From Bacteroidales bacterium (lineage in GTDB: Bacteria; Bacteroidota; Bacteroidia; Bacteroidales; ML635J-15): a stretch of 5,401 nt of DNA. Every line of letters starts with the position of its first letter. Within the stretch, counting starts at the first letter, position 1. The stretch is taken from positions 1 to 5,401 of the forward strand of contig JAGOEF010000136.1 of the NCBI GenBank assembly GCA_017997855.1, written 5' to 3'. Below, piece by piece: positions 1 through 5,401 of this stretch. The notes beneath the pieces were generated by a model. It did not search any database. It was not told the origin of the DNA and was given only the letters and a program-made list of their open reading frames with translations. Made by a program: the position numbers and the translations under genes.

Positions 1-16
1 GGAGATAAATTACTTT

Positions 17-1243
17 CTATTCAACCGGATTATTCACCACACCTGAGAACAAAACGGCTCCGGTGGTTGATTCGCGGATCATAAACACGAAAGGACGATG
101 GAGAATGACTGTAACAGGCCCCGCAGGTACCGAGGTAAGTTCCACGCCGACCGAAGTTACAGCAGCGGCTTCGGTTCCCTCTTCGTCAACATCGATAAAG
201 GTTTTGTGCTTTACTTCGCTTACCACAAGACCGCCGCCCGGGTTAATACCTGTAAGGTCGGCAAGTCCGGCAGCAAACAAATCGCTCATACCCATATTGA
301 TAAGCATTTCGTTGAGTGTTTTCTCGTAGGCAAAGGTAAATTTGGGCATGTAAAGATGCACCTCGGTTTCGCCCATTACTTCGTTCCATGCGTTCCACTG
401 GTCAGCGTCCAAATCGGAAATCAGGTCGGTTGTTGTTTCTCCGTAAGCCGGAAGCAAAACGTCCATCACAAAATTACCCCTTCCGTAAGGCAATTCAACA
501 ATGGTAACATCTTCTGACCCAAAATACCGCAGTTCGGTTTCGTTTTGCATCATCCGGGCCTGTACAATGCTGCCCGTGCCTGTGGTAAAATCCATATCGG
601 AAGTTTTCGATTTCTCGAATTCATACTTCCAGCTTCCATAAAAATAAATGGCATTAATCAGGTACATCACCATGTCTTCCGAAATATTATCGACAATTTT
701 ATCGATTTTACCGCGTGTGGCATCATTAACCCAATCGTTGATAGTACCAGGTGCTGATGCTGATGCAAAGTCGATGGAATGCACCTCGGCTTCGTAGTAT
801 TGCTGGTTTACATCGAGGAAGTCCTGCGACACCTGAAAGGTATTCCGGTACCAGATAGAATTGGCAATCGAAAGGGTAACTTTCTCATCGAGACCGGTCA
901 GTTGGTTCATCAGGTAGTGCGAATACTCGTTGAATTCTTCAACGGAATAATCGTCAAAATCGAGGGCGGTGAGCATCTGCTGCAGCGTGTTGTTGCGGGC
1001 ACCGTTGGCGGTCATGGCCAGGGCAAAGTGCACACTCAGCGGCGAAACCATAATGTTTTTGGGTGTTGATTCGCTTTCGTTTACTTTTTGCAATAGTTTA
1101 AACGAGAACTCATTGCCCGAACTTACCATCCTGGCTTGTTTATTAGTGAGTGGAATATCGAGCACTTCCTGCGGGTCTTTTTTGCACGACGACAGTATTA
1201 CGAGTGCACACAAACTGATTAATGTTAATAATTTCATTTTCAT
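17..1243 (-). CDS. Lipoprotein serpin, probably an inhibitory serine/cysteine protease inhibitor
   Basis: A full-length serpin (408 aa; the family core is about 370-400). Residues 1-20 form a lipoprotein signal peptide ending in a lipobox (VILSSC, Cys20). Lys-Lys-Asp follows the Cys, which resembles lipoprotein surface-export signals described in some Bacteroidota, so outer-surface display is possible. Family landmarks are NAIYFYGSW at 197-205 and the C-terminal signature RPFVFMIRE at 383-391, then LFSGVV. The reactive-loop hinge EEGTEAAAVT (354-363) has the small residues an inhibitory serpin needs to insert its loop into beta-sheet A. Counting 17 residues from Glu354 puts P1-P1' at about Thr370-Ser371. 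Inhibitory serpins trap proteases irreversibly; this one probably guards the cell envelope against foreign or own proteases. The loop has no Arg or Lys near P1, so a trypsin-like target is unlikely. The start is the ATG at 1243; a second in-frame ATG lies two codons later. The target protease is unknown. Confidence 0.95.
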   Translation of the reverse strand: MKMKLLTLISLCALVILSSCKKDPQEVLDIPLTNKQARMVSSGNEFSFKLLQKVNESESTPKNIMVSPLSVHFALAMTANGARNNTLQQMLTALDFDDYSVEEFNEYSHYLMNQLTGLDEKVTLSIANSIWYRNTFQVSQDFLDVNQQYYEAEVHSIDFASASAPGTINDWVNDATRGKIDKIVDNISEDMVMYLINAIYFYGSWKYEFEKSKTSDMDFTTGTGSIVQARMMQNETELRYFGSEDVTIVELPYGRGNFVMDVLLPAYGETTTDLISDLDADQWNAWNEVMGETEVHLYMPKFTFAYEKTLNEMLINMGMSDLFAAGLADLTGINPGGGLVVSEVKHKTFIDVDEEGTEAAAVTSVGVELTSVPAGPVTVILHRPFVFMIRESTTGAVLFSGVVNNPVE

Positions 1244-1266
1244 AGCATTACACGGCTTTGGTTACG

Positions 1267-1692
1267 TCAAATGTAACGCATAAATGAATTATTTCGTATG
1301 TTTTGTCGAAAAATATTATTCGTACCGGGTACGCTCATGAAAATCGATGTGATGGGGGGTTCCACAAAGTCATCATCGGCAACATGTTTTATCGAACACC
1401 AGTATTTTTCGGTTTGTGCGCCAATTTCCCTGAGGTAATTGATAAAGCCATTCACGTAGCCACAATACATACAATTGAGTTTTTGAAGCCAGGAGAGCTT
1501 CTTCAGTTTGTGCCGGTCGATACGTATATAGCGGCTGCGTTTCACATAGGGCAATCCATACAATGGGAAACATACACGGTGGTAAATTTCAATCCATAAA
1601 TCCATTACCAAAACGGGCAATAAAATACTATAAATAATAGGCGCACTCAGGCTATGGCGCACCTGACGGTTGGGGTATTTCTTAAAATCCAT
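1267..1692 (-). CDS. Small conserved protein of unknown function with CxxC and CxxxH motifs
   Basis: A 141-aa protein that I recognise only as a type recurring in Bacteroidota genomes, with no known function. It opens with a basic, polar stretch (PNRQVRHSLSAP, residues 7-18). A hydrophobic segment at about 19-36 could be one membrane helix or a buried helix. Then come CFPLYGLPYVKR (41-52), YIRIDRHKL (55-63), CMYCGYVNG (74-82) and TEKYWCSIKH (94-103). Cys74, Cys77, Cys99 and His103 could form a metal site; that is inference. The frame stays open to an ATG at 1737, but those 15 extra codons run through a terminator hairpin and read as low-complexity sequence (AGATRVAPA). The ATG at 1692 places the family-like sequence at the N-terminus and is preferred. 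No Shine-Dalgarno is visible. The stop lies 23 bases before the serpin start, so read-through into the serpin is possible. Confidence 0.78.
   Translation of the reverse strand: MDFKKYPNRQVRHSLSAPIIYSILLPVLVMDLWIEIYHRVCFPLYGLPYVKRSRYIRIDRHKLKKLSWLQKLNCMYCGYVNGFINYLREIGAQTEKYWCSIKHVADDDFVEPPITSIFMSVPGTNNIFRQNIRNNSFMRYI
1268..1275 (-). promoter_or_regulatory. Candidate -7 promoter box for the serpin gene
   Basis: Read on the minus strand this is TACATTTG, an exact match to the Bacteroidota -7 consensus TAnnTTTG. It lies 24 bases upstream of the serpin ATG and overlaps the stop codon of the preceding small gene (1267-1269). Transcription would start at about 1260, leaving a leader near 20 bases. 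I see no good -33 TTTG at the usual spacing, so the call rests on the -7 box and its position only. Confidence 0.45.
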
Positions 1693-1694
1693 AC

Positions 1695-1731
1695 AAAATA
1701 AAAAAGCAGGAGCTACACGTGTTGCTCCTGC
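1695..1731 (-). terminator. Rho-independent terminator of the fused hydro-lyase gene
   Basis: An inverted repeat with 8-bp GC-rich arms (GCAGGAGC at 1706-1713, GCTCCTGC at 1724-1731) encloses the self-complementary core ACACGTGT, separated by a T/T mismatch on each side. On the minus strand the stem is followed at once by TTTTTTATTTT (1705-1695). This is a classic intrinsic terminator 16 bases beyond the hydro-lyase stop. On the plus strand no T tract follows, so termination looks one-directional. The T tract ends only two bases before the ATG of the next gene. Confidence 0.85.
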
Positions 1732-1747
1732 CTGCAAAAATAATAAT

Positions 1748-3520
1748 CTATCCTTTAATCCAGTTTACCAGACCTTTCTTTTCGATAATGGCCATGAGTT
1801 TATCGGGCAAGGGTTCGAAATGATATTCTTTCCCATTGATGAGTACAACACCTTTATCGAAAATCATATCCACCGAATCGCCGGGCTGATATGCATCAAC
1901 TACTTCGGGCAGTACAATAAGGGCAAGTCCTTGATTGATAGAGCTACGGTAGAAAATGCGGTTCACCGACTTTACGATTACGGCTTTTACTTCGGCATGA
2001 GCCAGTCCTACCGAGGGATGTTCGCGCGAAGAACCACAGCCGAAGTTCTCGCCGCAGATGATGATATCGCCCTTTTGCACGTTTTTGGCAAAGTTCACGT
2101 CAAAACCGGCAAACAGATGGGGCATAATTGCAGCTGCATCGGAACTGAGTACATTATAGGTCAGATTTCCGGCAAACATCTGGTCGGTATTCAGGTTGTC
2201 GGTATCTTTATAGTTCCACACATTACCGAGGCGGCGGTTGTCGGCGGGGTCAACCGATACGGTGGCTGATTGCGGCGACTGGAACGGGAATGCATCACCG
2301 GCCTGAATTTGTCTTGGGTCGGCAATTTTACCTTCGATGGCCGACCAGGCTACTGTAGCCGGAGAAGCGAGATAAATCTCGGATTTTTCGTTGCCCATAC
2401 GGCCTAAAAAGTTGCGGTTGGCTGTACTGATAACGCGGTAACCATCGCCCGGAATTCCCTGACCTGTACCCAGGCAAGGTCCGCACGAAGATGCCAGCAC
2501 ATTGGCTCCGGCATTCATCAGTTTTTCGACATAACCCGCTTTGATTGCCTCGAGATAAATGGCTTTGGAAGCAGGAATTACCAGCAACTGAAAGCCGTCG
2601 GCTACTTTTTTACCATCGAGAATTTCGGCTGCAATGCGGATATCGTCGAGGCGACCGTTGGTACACGTGCCGATGAGTCCCTGATTGAGGGGCAGGCCCT
2701 GCACTTCGGATACCGCTTTTACGTTATCTACATTGTGGGGAGCAGCCACCAACGGGAACAAGTCTCCGAGGTTAATTTCGATGGTTTTGGCATAACGTGC
2801 ATCGGGGTCGGCCCACACACCGTTCAGTTTGCGACCCATATGTTTTTCGAGTACTTCGTCGGCAGGGAAAACCGCATTCTTGGCACCCATTTCCGAGGCC
2901 AGGTTGGCCAGGGTCATACGCTCCGAAATACTGAGGCTTTTCACACCTTCGCCATGATATTCGATACTCATATAGTTGGCTCCGTCGGAACCTATCATAC
3001 CAATAATCCACAACGAAAGATCCTTGGCGTACACTCCGGGTTTCAATTTGCCTTTGAGTTCAACCTTAATGGATTCGGGTACGAGAAACCATGTTTCGCC
3101 TTTCATATACAGTCCGGCAGCTTCGGTGCGGTCGATACCGGCAGCCAGGGAGTTAAAGGCACCTGCTGTACAGGTGTGGCTGTCGCTGCCCACAATAATC
3201 ATCCCGGGTTCGGCGTAGTTGGCTACCAACTGATGGCAGATTCCGTCGCCCACATCGTGGAACTTTTTAATGCCCTGCTCTTTCGCAAAGTTGCGGATGT
3301 TCTGGTACGAAGTGGCTAACTTGGCACTGGTGGGCGGTGCATTGTGGTCGAGCACCACAAGAATCTGGTCGGGATCGAAGAGTTTGGTTCCGCCCATTTT
3401 GTTGAAAGTTTGCTTGATACTCTCGGTGTTATCGTGGGTAAGCACGATGTGGGGCTTGCGAAATACGATGGCTCCGCAATTGGCCTCCAGCACTTTTTCG
3501 ACGAATGTTTTTCCTGCCAT
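1748..3520 (-). CDS. Fused LeuC-LeuD-type aconitase-family hydro-lyase (3-isopropylmalate dehydratase / homoaconitase / aconitase group)
   Basis: A 590-aa protein joining the large (LeuC-like, about 1-420) and small (LeuD-like swivel, about 428-590) domains in one chain. Such enzymes move a hydroxyl group between carbons by dehydration and rehydration at a [4Fe-4S] cluster in the cytoplasm. The three cluster ligands are present: Cys286 in GTCTNGR, and Cys346 and Cys349 in SSCGPCLG. Other landmarks are GSDSHTCTAGAF (111-122), NRNFLGRMG (368-376) and the active-site loop GCGSSREHP (494-502) with Arg499. It is much shorter than AcnA or AcnB (roughly 750-900 aa). In the small domain the stretch after TD (445-446) that sets specificity reads FAGNLTYNVL, unlike the YLRT- or YLVY-type loops of homoaconitase or isopropylmalate isomerase, so the substrate is open. 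No leu, lysine or TCA-cycle gene lies nearby. The ATG at 3520 has no Shine-Dalgarno and no clear TAnnTTTG box; TATATTAG at about 3562-3569 (minus strand) is the nearest match. A terminator follows. Confidence 0.93.
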   Translation of the reverse strand: MAGKTFVEKVLEANCGAIVFRKPHIVLTHDNTESIKQTFNKMGGTKLFDPDQILVVLDHNAPPTSAKLATSYQNIRNFAKEQGIKKFHDVGDGICHQLVANYAEPGMIIVGSDSHTCTAGAFNSLAAGIDRTEAAGLYMKGETWFLVPESIKVELKGKLKPGVYAKDLSLWIIGMIGSDGANYMSIEYHGEGVKSLSISERMTLANLASEMGAKNAVFPADEVLEKHMGRKLNGVWADPDARYAKTIEINLGDLFPLVAAPHNVDNVKAVSEVQGLPLNQGLIGTCTNGRLDDIRIAAEILDGKKVADGFQLLVIPASKAIYLEAIKAGYVEKLMNAGANVLASSCGPCLGTGQGIPGDGYRVISTANRNFLGRMGNEKSEIYLASPATVAWSAIEGKIADPRQIQAGDAFPFQSPQSATVSVDPADNRRLGNVWNYKDTDNLNTDQMFAGNLTYNVLSSDAAAIMPHLFAGFDVNFAKNVQKGDIIICGENFGCGSSREHPSVGLAHAEVKAVIVKSVNRIFYRSSINQGLALIVLPEVVDAYQPGDSVDMIFDKGVVLINGKEYHFEPLPDKLMAIIEKKGLVNWIKG

Positions 3521-3653
3521 GTTTCTATTTTTTTAAATGGTTATACATAATTAATCGGATGCTAATATACTGCGTCGCACACAATTTTTTTGTTTTATGC
3601 AGCATGAAAAAACATTTTGTGTAACACCCGACCACATCTTTGCAGGCTTTCGT

Positions 3654-3661
3654 TACCTTTG
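3654..3661 (+). promoter_or_regulatory. Candidate -7 promoter box for the prenyltransferase gene
   Basis: TACCTTTG matches the Bacteroidota -7 consensus TAnnTTTG exactly and lies 16 bases before the GTG at 3678. Transcription would start at about 3667. The box lies downstream of the ATG at 3597, which therefore could not be the start if this promoter is real. A TTTG at 3639-3642 is only 11 bases upstream, too close for a normal -33 element, so the promoter is supported by the -7 box alone. Confidence 0.5.
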
Positions 3662-3677
3662 CAAAAAGAAAACCGCG

Positions 3678-4541
3678 GTGCAAGGATTAAAGAAATATTT
3701 TTCGCTGGTAAAATTCAGTCACACGGTATTTGCCTTGCCATTTGCCCTGACAGGGATGGTTGCGGCTACTTATTATTACAGCTATGAACTCGATTGGTTC
3801 AGCGTTTTGCTGATTGTTCTCTGCATGGTTTTTGCCCGCAATGCAGCCATGGGTTTCAACCGCTATGCCGACCGCCTTATTGATGCGCAAAACCCGCGAA
3901 CACAACAGCGTGAGATACCATCGGGAATTATTAAACCCCGTCAAGCACTGTGGTTTGTAATTATCAATGCTGTTCTGTTTGTTGCGGCTACATGGTGGCT
4001 TAACCTGCTGTGTTTTGTTTTGTCGTTTCCGGCGCTGGCTCTGATTCTCGGATACAGCTACACCAAACGGTTCACAGCCTTGTCGCATCTGGTACTCGGG
4101 CTTTCGCTGGCCGTGGCACCCACCGGGGCATTTCTTGCGGTGTCGGGAGCGTTTCGCAGCCTGCCGTTCTTTCTTTCGGGTATTGTGTTACTGTGGACTG
4201 CCGGTTTCGACATTATATATGCTTTGCAGGATAAGGATTTCGACAAGAAAAAGGGTTTGTTTTCGATACCGGCAAGGCTGGGAATTAAACGCGCTTTATG
4301 GTTGTCGGAGGGGTTTCATTTGGTAGTAGCTGCACTGACAATTGGCATGGGCATTATCTATCGCCTGGGTATTATATACTATATTGGCGCTGCTATTTTT
4401 ATCGCCATGCTGATTTGGCAGCATATTCTGGTTAACCGTAAATCGCAGCGCAGTATCGGCTTTGCATTCGGAATTACCAACGGAATGGCGTCGTTGCTTT
4501 ACGGAATGTGCAGCATTGCCGACATGGTGTGGCTGTCATGA
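3678..4541 (+). CDS. mqnP: UbiA-type polyprenyltransferase, probably MqnP-like (menaquinone biosynthesis)
   Basis: An integral membrane prenyltransferase that attaches a polyprenyl chain to an aromatic ring, most likely in menaquinone synthesis. From the GTG start it is 287 aa and begins almost directly with the conserved N-terminus KKYFSLVKFSHTVFALPFA. The first Asp-rich motif is NRYADRLIDAQNPRT (61-75; Asp65, Asp69) followed by REIPSG. The second is DIIYALQDKDFD (178-189), then SIPARLG. Both bind Mg-prenyl diphosphate. The NRxxDRxxDAxNPRT and QDxDFD forms are those of the 'other UbiA' group that includes MqnP of the futalosine pathway, but other mqn genes are not in the window, so a 4-hydroxybenzoate prenyltransferase-like role is an alternative. 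About eight hydrophobic helices are seen. The frame extends upstream to an ATG at 3597, but those 27 residues are not family-like and cover the putative promoter. The stop overlaps that of the convergent gene. Confidence 0.88.
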   Translation: MQGLKKYFSLVKFSHTVFALPFALTGMVAATYYYSYELDWFSVLLIVLCMVFARNAAMGFNRYADRLIDAQNPRTQQREIPSGIIKPRQALWFVIINAVLFVAATWWLNLLCFVLSFPALALILGYSYTKRFTALSHLVLGLSLAVAPTGAFLAVSGAFRSLPFFLSGIVLLWTAGFDIIYALQDKDFDKKKGLFSIPARLGIKRALWLSEGFHLVVAALTIGMGIIYRLGIIYYIGAAIFIAMLIWQHILVNRKSQRSIGFAFGITNGMASLLYGMCSIADMVWLS

Positions 4542-5171
4542 AATTACACCGTATAATACCAAGGCATATAAGTAAAACCGTGCAATTCGGAACACACCGA
4601 GATACAGCAGGCGCGAAAACGGGTATTTAAGCAAACCGGCTGCCAGACAGGTGGTGGCATAAGGCAAGGGAAACAGGGCTGCAAACACAATGACAATCCC
4701 ACCCCACTTCCTGATTTTCTTCATGTGGCTGTCGTACTTTCGTTCGAGATAGCCCTTGAAGCGTTTGATCAGCCGCAGCCTTCGCCCGATGGCATACGCT
4801 GACAATCCCCCTAAATACGAAATCAGCGCAAGCAAACCAACCATCATATATGGTATTTCGAATCCCTGCACCCAAAGGATAAAAAAATCGGGAGGTATAA
4901 GCCCAAACAGGGTTTCGGAAATGTAAAAAATGACAAAAACAATGTCGGTGGGATAATTATCTACAATAAAATCGGCGAGCGTTTCCAGATCAAAAAAGTA
5001 GTTGGCCACCAATACCAGCGCAACGAATGCTCCCAGTATCAACAGCATTTTCTTGTAGTTTTCGCGGAAAAAAGTGTAGAGCCCCTGACGTTTATTGTAA
5101 CGGTGATATATGCCTAAGCGCTGGGACAGGCTTTTCTTCTTGCGGCTTCCGTTTGTTCCGTTGTTTTGCAT
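4536..5171 (-). CDS. DedA/VTT-family (SNARE-associated type) inner-membrane protein
   Basis: A 211-aa membrane protein with a basic N-terminal tail (SRKKK at 9-13) and hydrophobic helices at about 42-60, 75-92, 96-103, 107-128, 157-180 and 187-210. The order is that of the VTT/DedA fold: a re-entrant segment around SETLFGLIPPDF (85-96, acidic Glu86 and Asp95), then SYLGGLSAYAIGRRL (118-132), and a second re-entrant segment GGIVIVFAALFPLPYATTCLAAG (157-179, quoted as landmarks GG157-158, FPLP167-170, AAG177-179) followed by FRIARF (194-199). The usual Arg in the RFxPxxR segment of classical DedA is absent, so it looks closer to the YqaA-like branch. DedA-family proteins act in lipid-carrier or phospholipid translocation and membrane homeostasis; the substrate here is unknown. 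The frame extends to a TTG at 5180, but that codon lies inside the putative -7 box, so the ATG at 5171 is preferred. Confidence 0.82.
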   Translation of the reverse strand: MQNNGTNGSRKKKSLSQRLGIYHRYNKRQGLYTFFRENYKKMLLILGAFVALVLVANYFFDLETLADFIVDNYPTDIVFVIFYISETLFGLIPPDFFILWVQGFEIPYMMVGLLALISYLGGLSAYAIGRRLRLIKRFKGYLERKYDSHMKKIRKWGGIVIVFAALFPLPYATTCLAAGLLKYPFSRLLYLGVFRIARFYLYALVLYGVIS

Positions 5172-5177
5172 GTGTTG

Positions 5178-5185
5178 CAAATTTA
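5178..5185 (-). promoter_or_regulatory. Candidate -7 promoter box for the DedA-family gene
   Basis: On the minus strand this reads TAAATTTG, an exact TAnnTTTG match, only six bases upstream of the ATG at 5171. A start site 4-7 bases beyond the box would fall on or next to the ATG, which would make the message leaderless or nearly so. No convincing -33 TTTG is present in the AT-rich sequence upstream, so a chance match cannot be excluded. Confidence 0.4.
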
Positions 5186-5231
5186 TAAAAACAATCGAAT
5201 CATTAAGGGCACATTTATTGAATTAAATTTA

Positions 5232-5259
5232 TTTGATAAACTGCAAAATTATATCTTTG
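5232..5259 (+). promoter_or_regulatory. Candidate promoter (-33 TTTG and -7 TATCTTTG) for the secreted-protein gene
   Basis: TATCTTTG at 5252-5259 matches TAnnTTTG exactly and a TTTG lies at 5232-5235. The 16-base gap is slightly shorter than the usual 17-23. It is the only one of the four candidates with both elements. The predicted start at about 5265 leaves a leader of under 10 bases before the ATG at 5273. Together with the opposite-facing box at 5178-5185 it makes 5172-5272 a divergent promoter region. Confidence 0.6.
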
Positions 5260-5272
5260 TTCAACCGTTATC

Positions 5273-5401
5273 ATGATTATGCGCAGATGGGTTTTACATA
5301 GTGTACTGATTGGTTTTGCCCTGATGATTTCGATGGTGGCAAAAGCGCAATATGTTGATTCATACTGTAACGAAATTGACTCGAAGAAAGCAGTAAAATA
5401 C
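5273..5401 (+). CDS. Start of a secreted or envelope protein, cut by the window end
   Basis: An open frame of 43 codons running off the window. It begins MIMRRWVLHS, continues with a hydrophobic core (VLIGFALMISMV, residues 11-22) and ends the signal peptide at AKA before Gln26-Tyr27, a typical signal peptidase I site for Bacteroidota. The mature part so far contains CNEIDSKKAVKY (32-43). Glu-Ile-Asp followed by Lys-Ala-x-Lys-Tyr resembles the first helix of tetratricopeptide-type repeats found in many Bacteroidota periplasmic or OmpA-linked proteins, but twelve residues are too few to assign a family. A well-placed promoter upstream supports it as a real gene. An alternative ATG lies two codons in, at 5279. 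Confidence 0.75.
   Translation, partial: MIMRRWVLHSVLIGFALMISMVAKAQYVDSYCNEIDSKKAVKY

Noticed and set aside
1735..1742. TATTTTTG on the minus strand, an exact TAnnTTTG match before the small conserved gene
   Set aside because: A start site would fall inside the terminator stem just downstream and be stopped by its T tract. No -33 TTTG is seen. More likely a chance match in AT-rich sequence.
1670..2269. 199-codon plus-strand open frame beginning through the terminator hairpin
   Set aside because: It is antisense to the well-supported hydro-lyase, has no family-like motifs, and its start is the hairpin-derived AGATRVAPA sequence.
2735..3319. 194-codon plus-strand open frame
   Set aside because: A shadow of the hydro-lyase large domain; the composition is unlike a real protein and there is no promoter or family motif.
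1748..3520. Housekeeping aconitase AcnA or AcnB
   Set aside because: At 590 aa with LeuC-then-LeuD order it is far too short for either; motifs fit the fused isopropylmalate dehydratase/homoaconitase group.
17..3520. One three-gene operon from the hydro-lyase to the serpin
   Set aside because: A strong terminator follows the hydro-lyase and the serpin has its own -7 box. Partial read-through is possible but a single functional unit is not supported.
1..5401. CRISPR array, insertion sequence, phage, tRNA or rRNA
   Set aside because: No regularly spaced repeats, transposase or integrase motifs, or recognisable RNA-gene sequence were seen on either strand.

Overview
The window looks like chromosomal DNA of a Bacteroidota bacterium, perhaps of the Bacteroidales/Marinilabiliales type; the lower rank is a guess. 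Four near-gene sequences match the Bacteroidota -7 promoter element TAnnTTTG. None of the genes has an obvious Shine-Dalgarno sequence. One gene has a typical lipobox (SSC followed by KKD), and another product has a signal peptide ending in AKA before Gln-Tyr. Base composition appears moderate and even, and I see no insertion sequence, phage gene, CRISPR array, tRNA or rRNA.

Layout. Positions 17-3520 hold three minus-strand genes. In transcription order these are a fused LeuC/LeuD-type aconitase-family hydro-lyase (3520-1748), a small conserved Cys/His-containing protein of unknown function (1692-1267), and a lipoprotein serpin (1243-17). A strong intrinsic terminator sits between the first two, so the hydro-lyase is probably its own transcription unit. 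The serpin has its own candidate promoter overlapping the stop codon of the small gene. Divergent from the hydro-lyase is a plus-strand UbiA-type prenyltransferase, probably MqnP-like and best started at a GTG (3678-4541). It converges tail to tail with a minus-strand DedA/VTT-type membrane protein (5171-4536), and the two stop codons share the hexamer TCATGA. After a divergent promoter region a secreted protein begins on the plus strand at 5273 and runs off the window.

How the genes relate. Their roles look unrelated: a carbon or amino-acid hydro-lyase, quinone prenylation, a membrane transporter or scramblase-like protein, and an envelope protease inhibitor. They seem to be mostly single-gene units, not a joint system. 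I found no convincing evidence of a new multi-gene system. The points most worth a second look are the substrate of the fused hydro-lyase, the serpin's reactive loop with a predicted Thr-Ser bond, the uncharacterised CxxC/CxxxH protein, and the start-site and overlap details.
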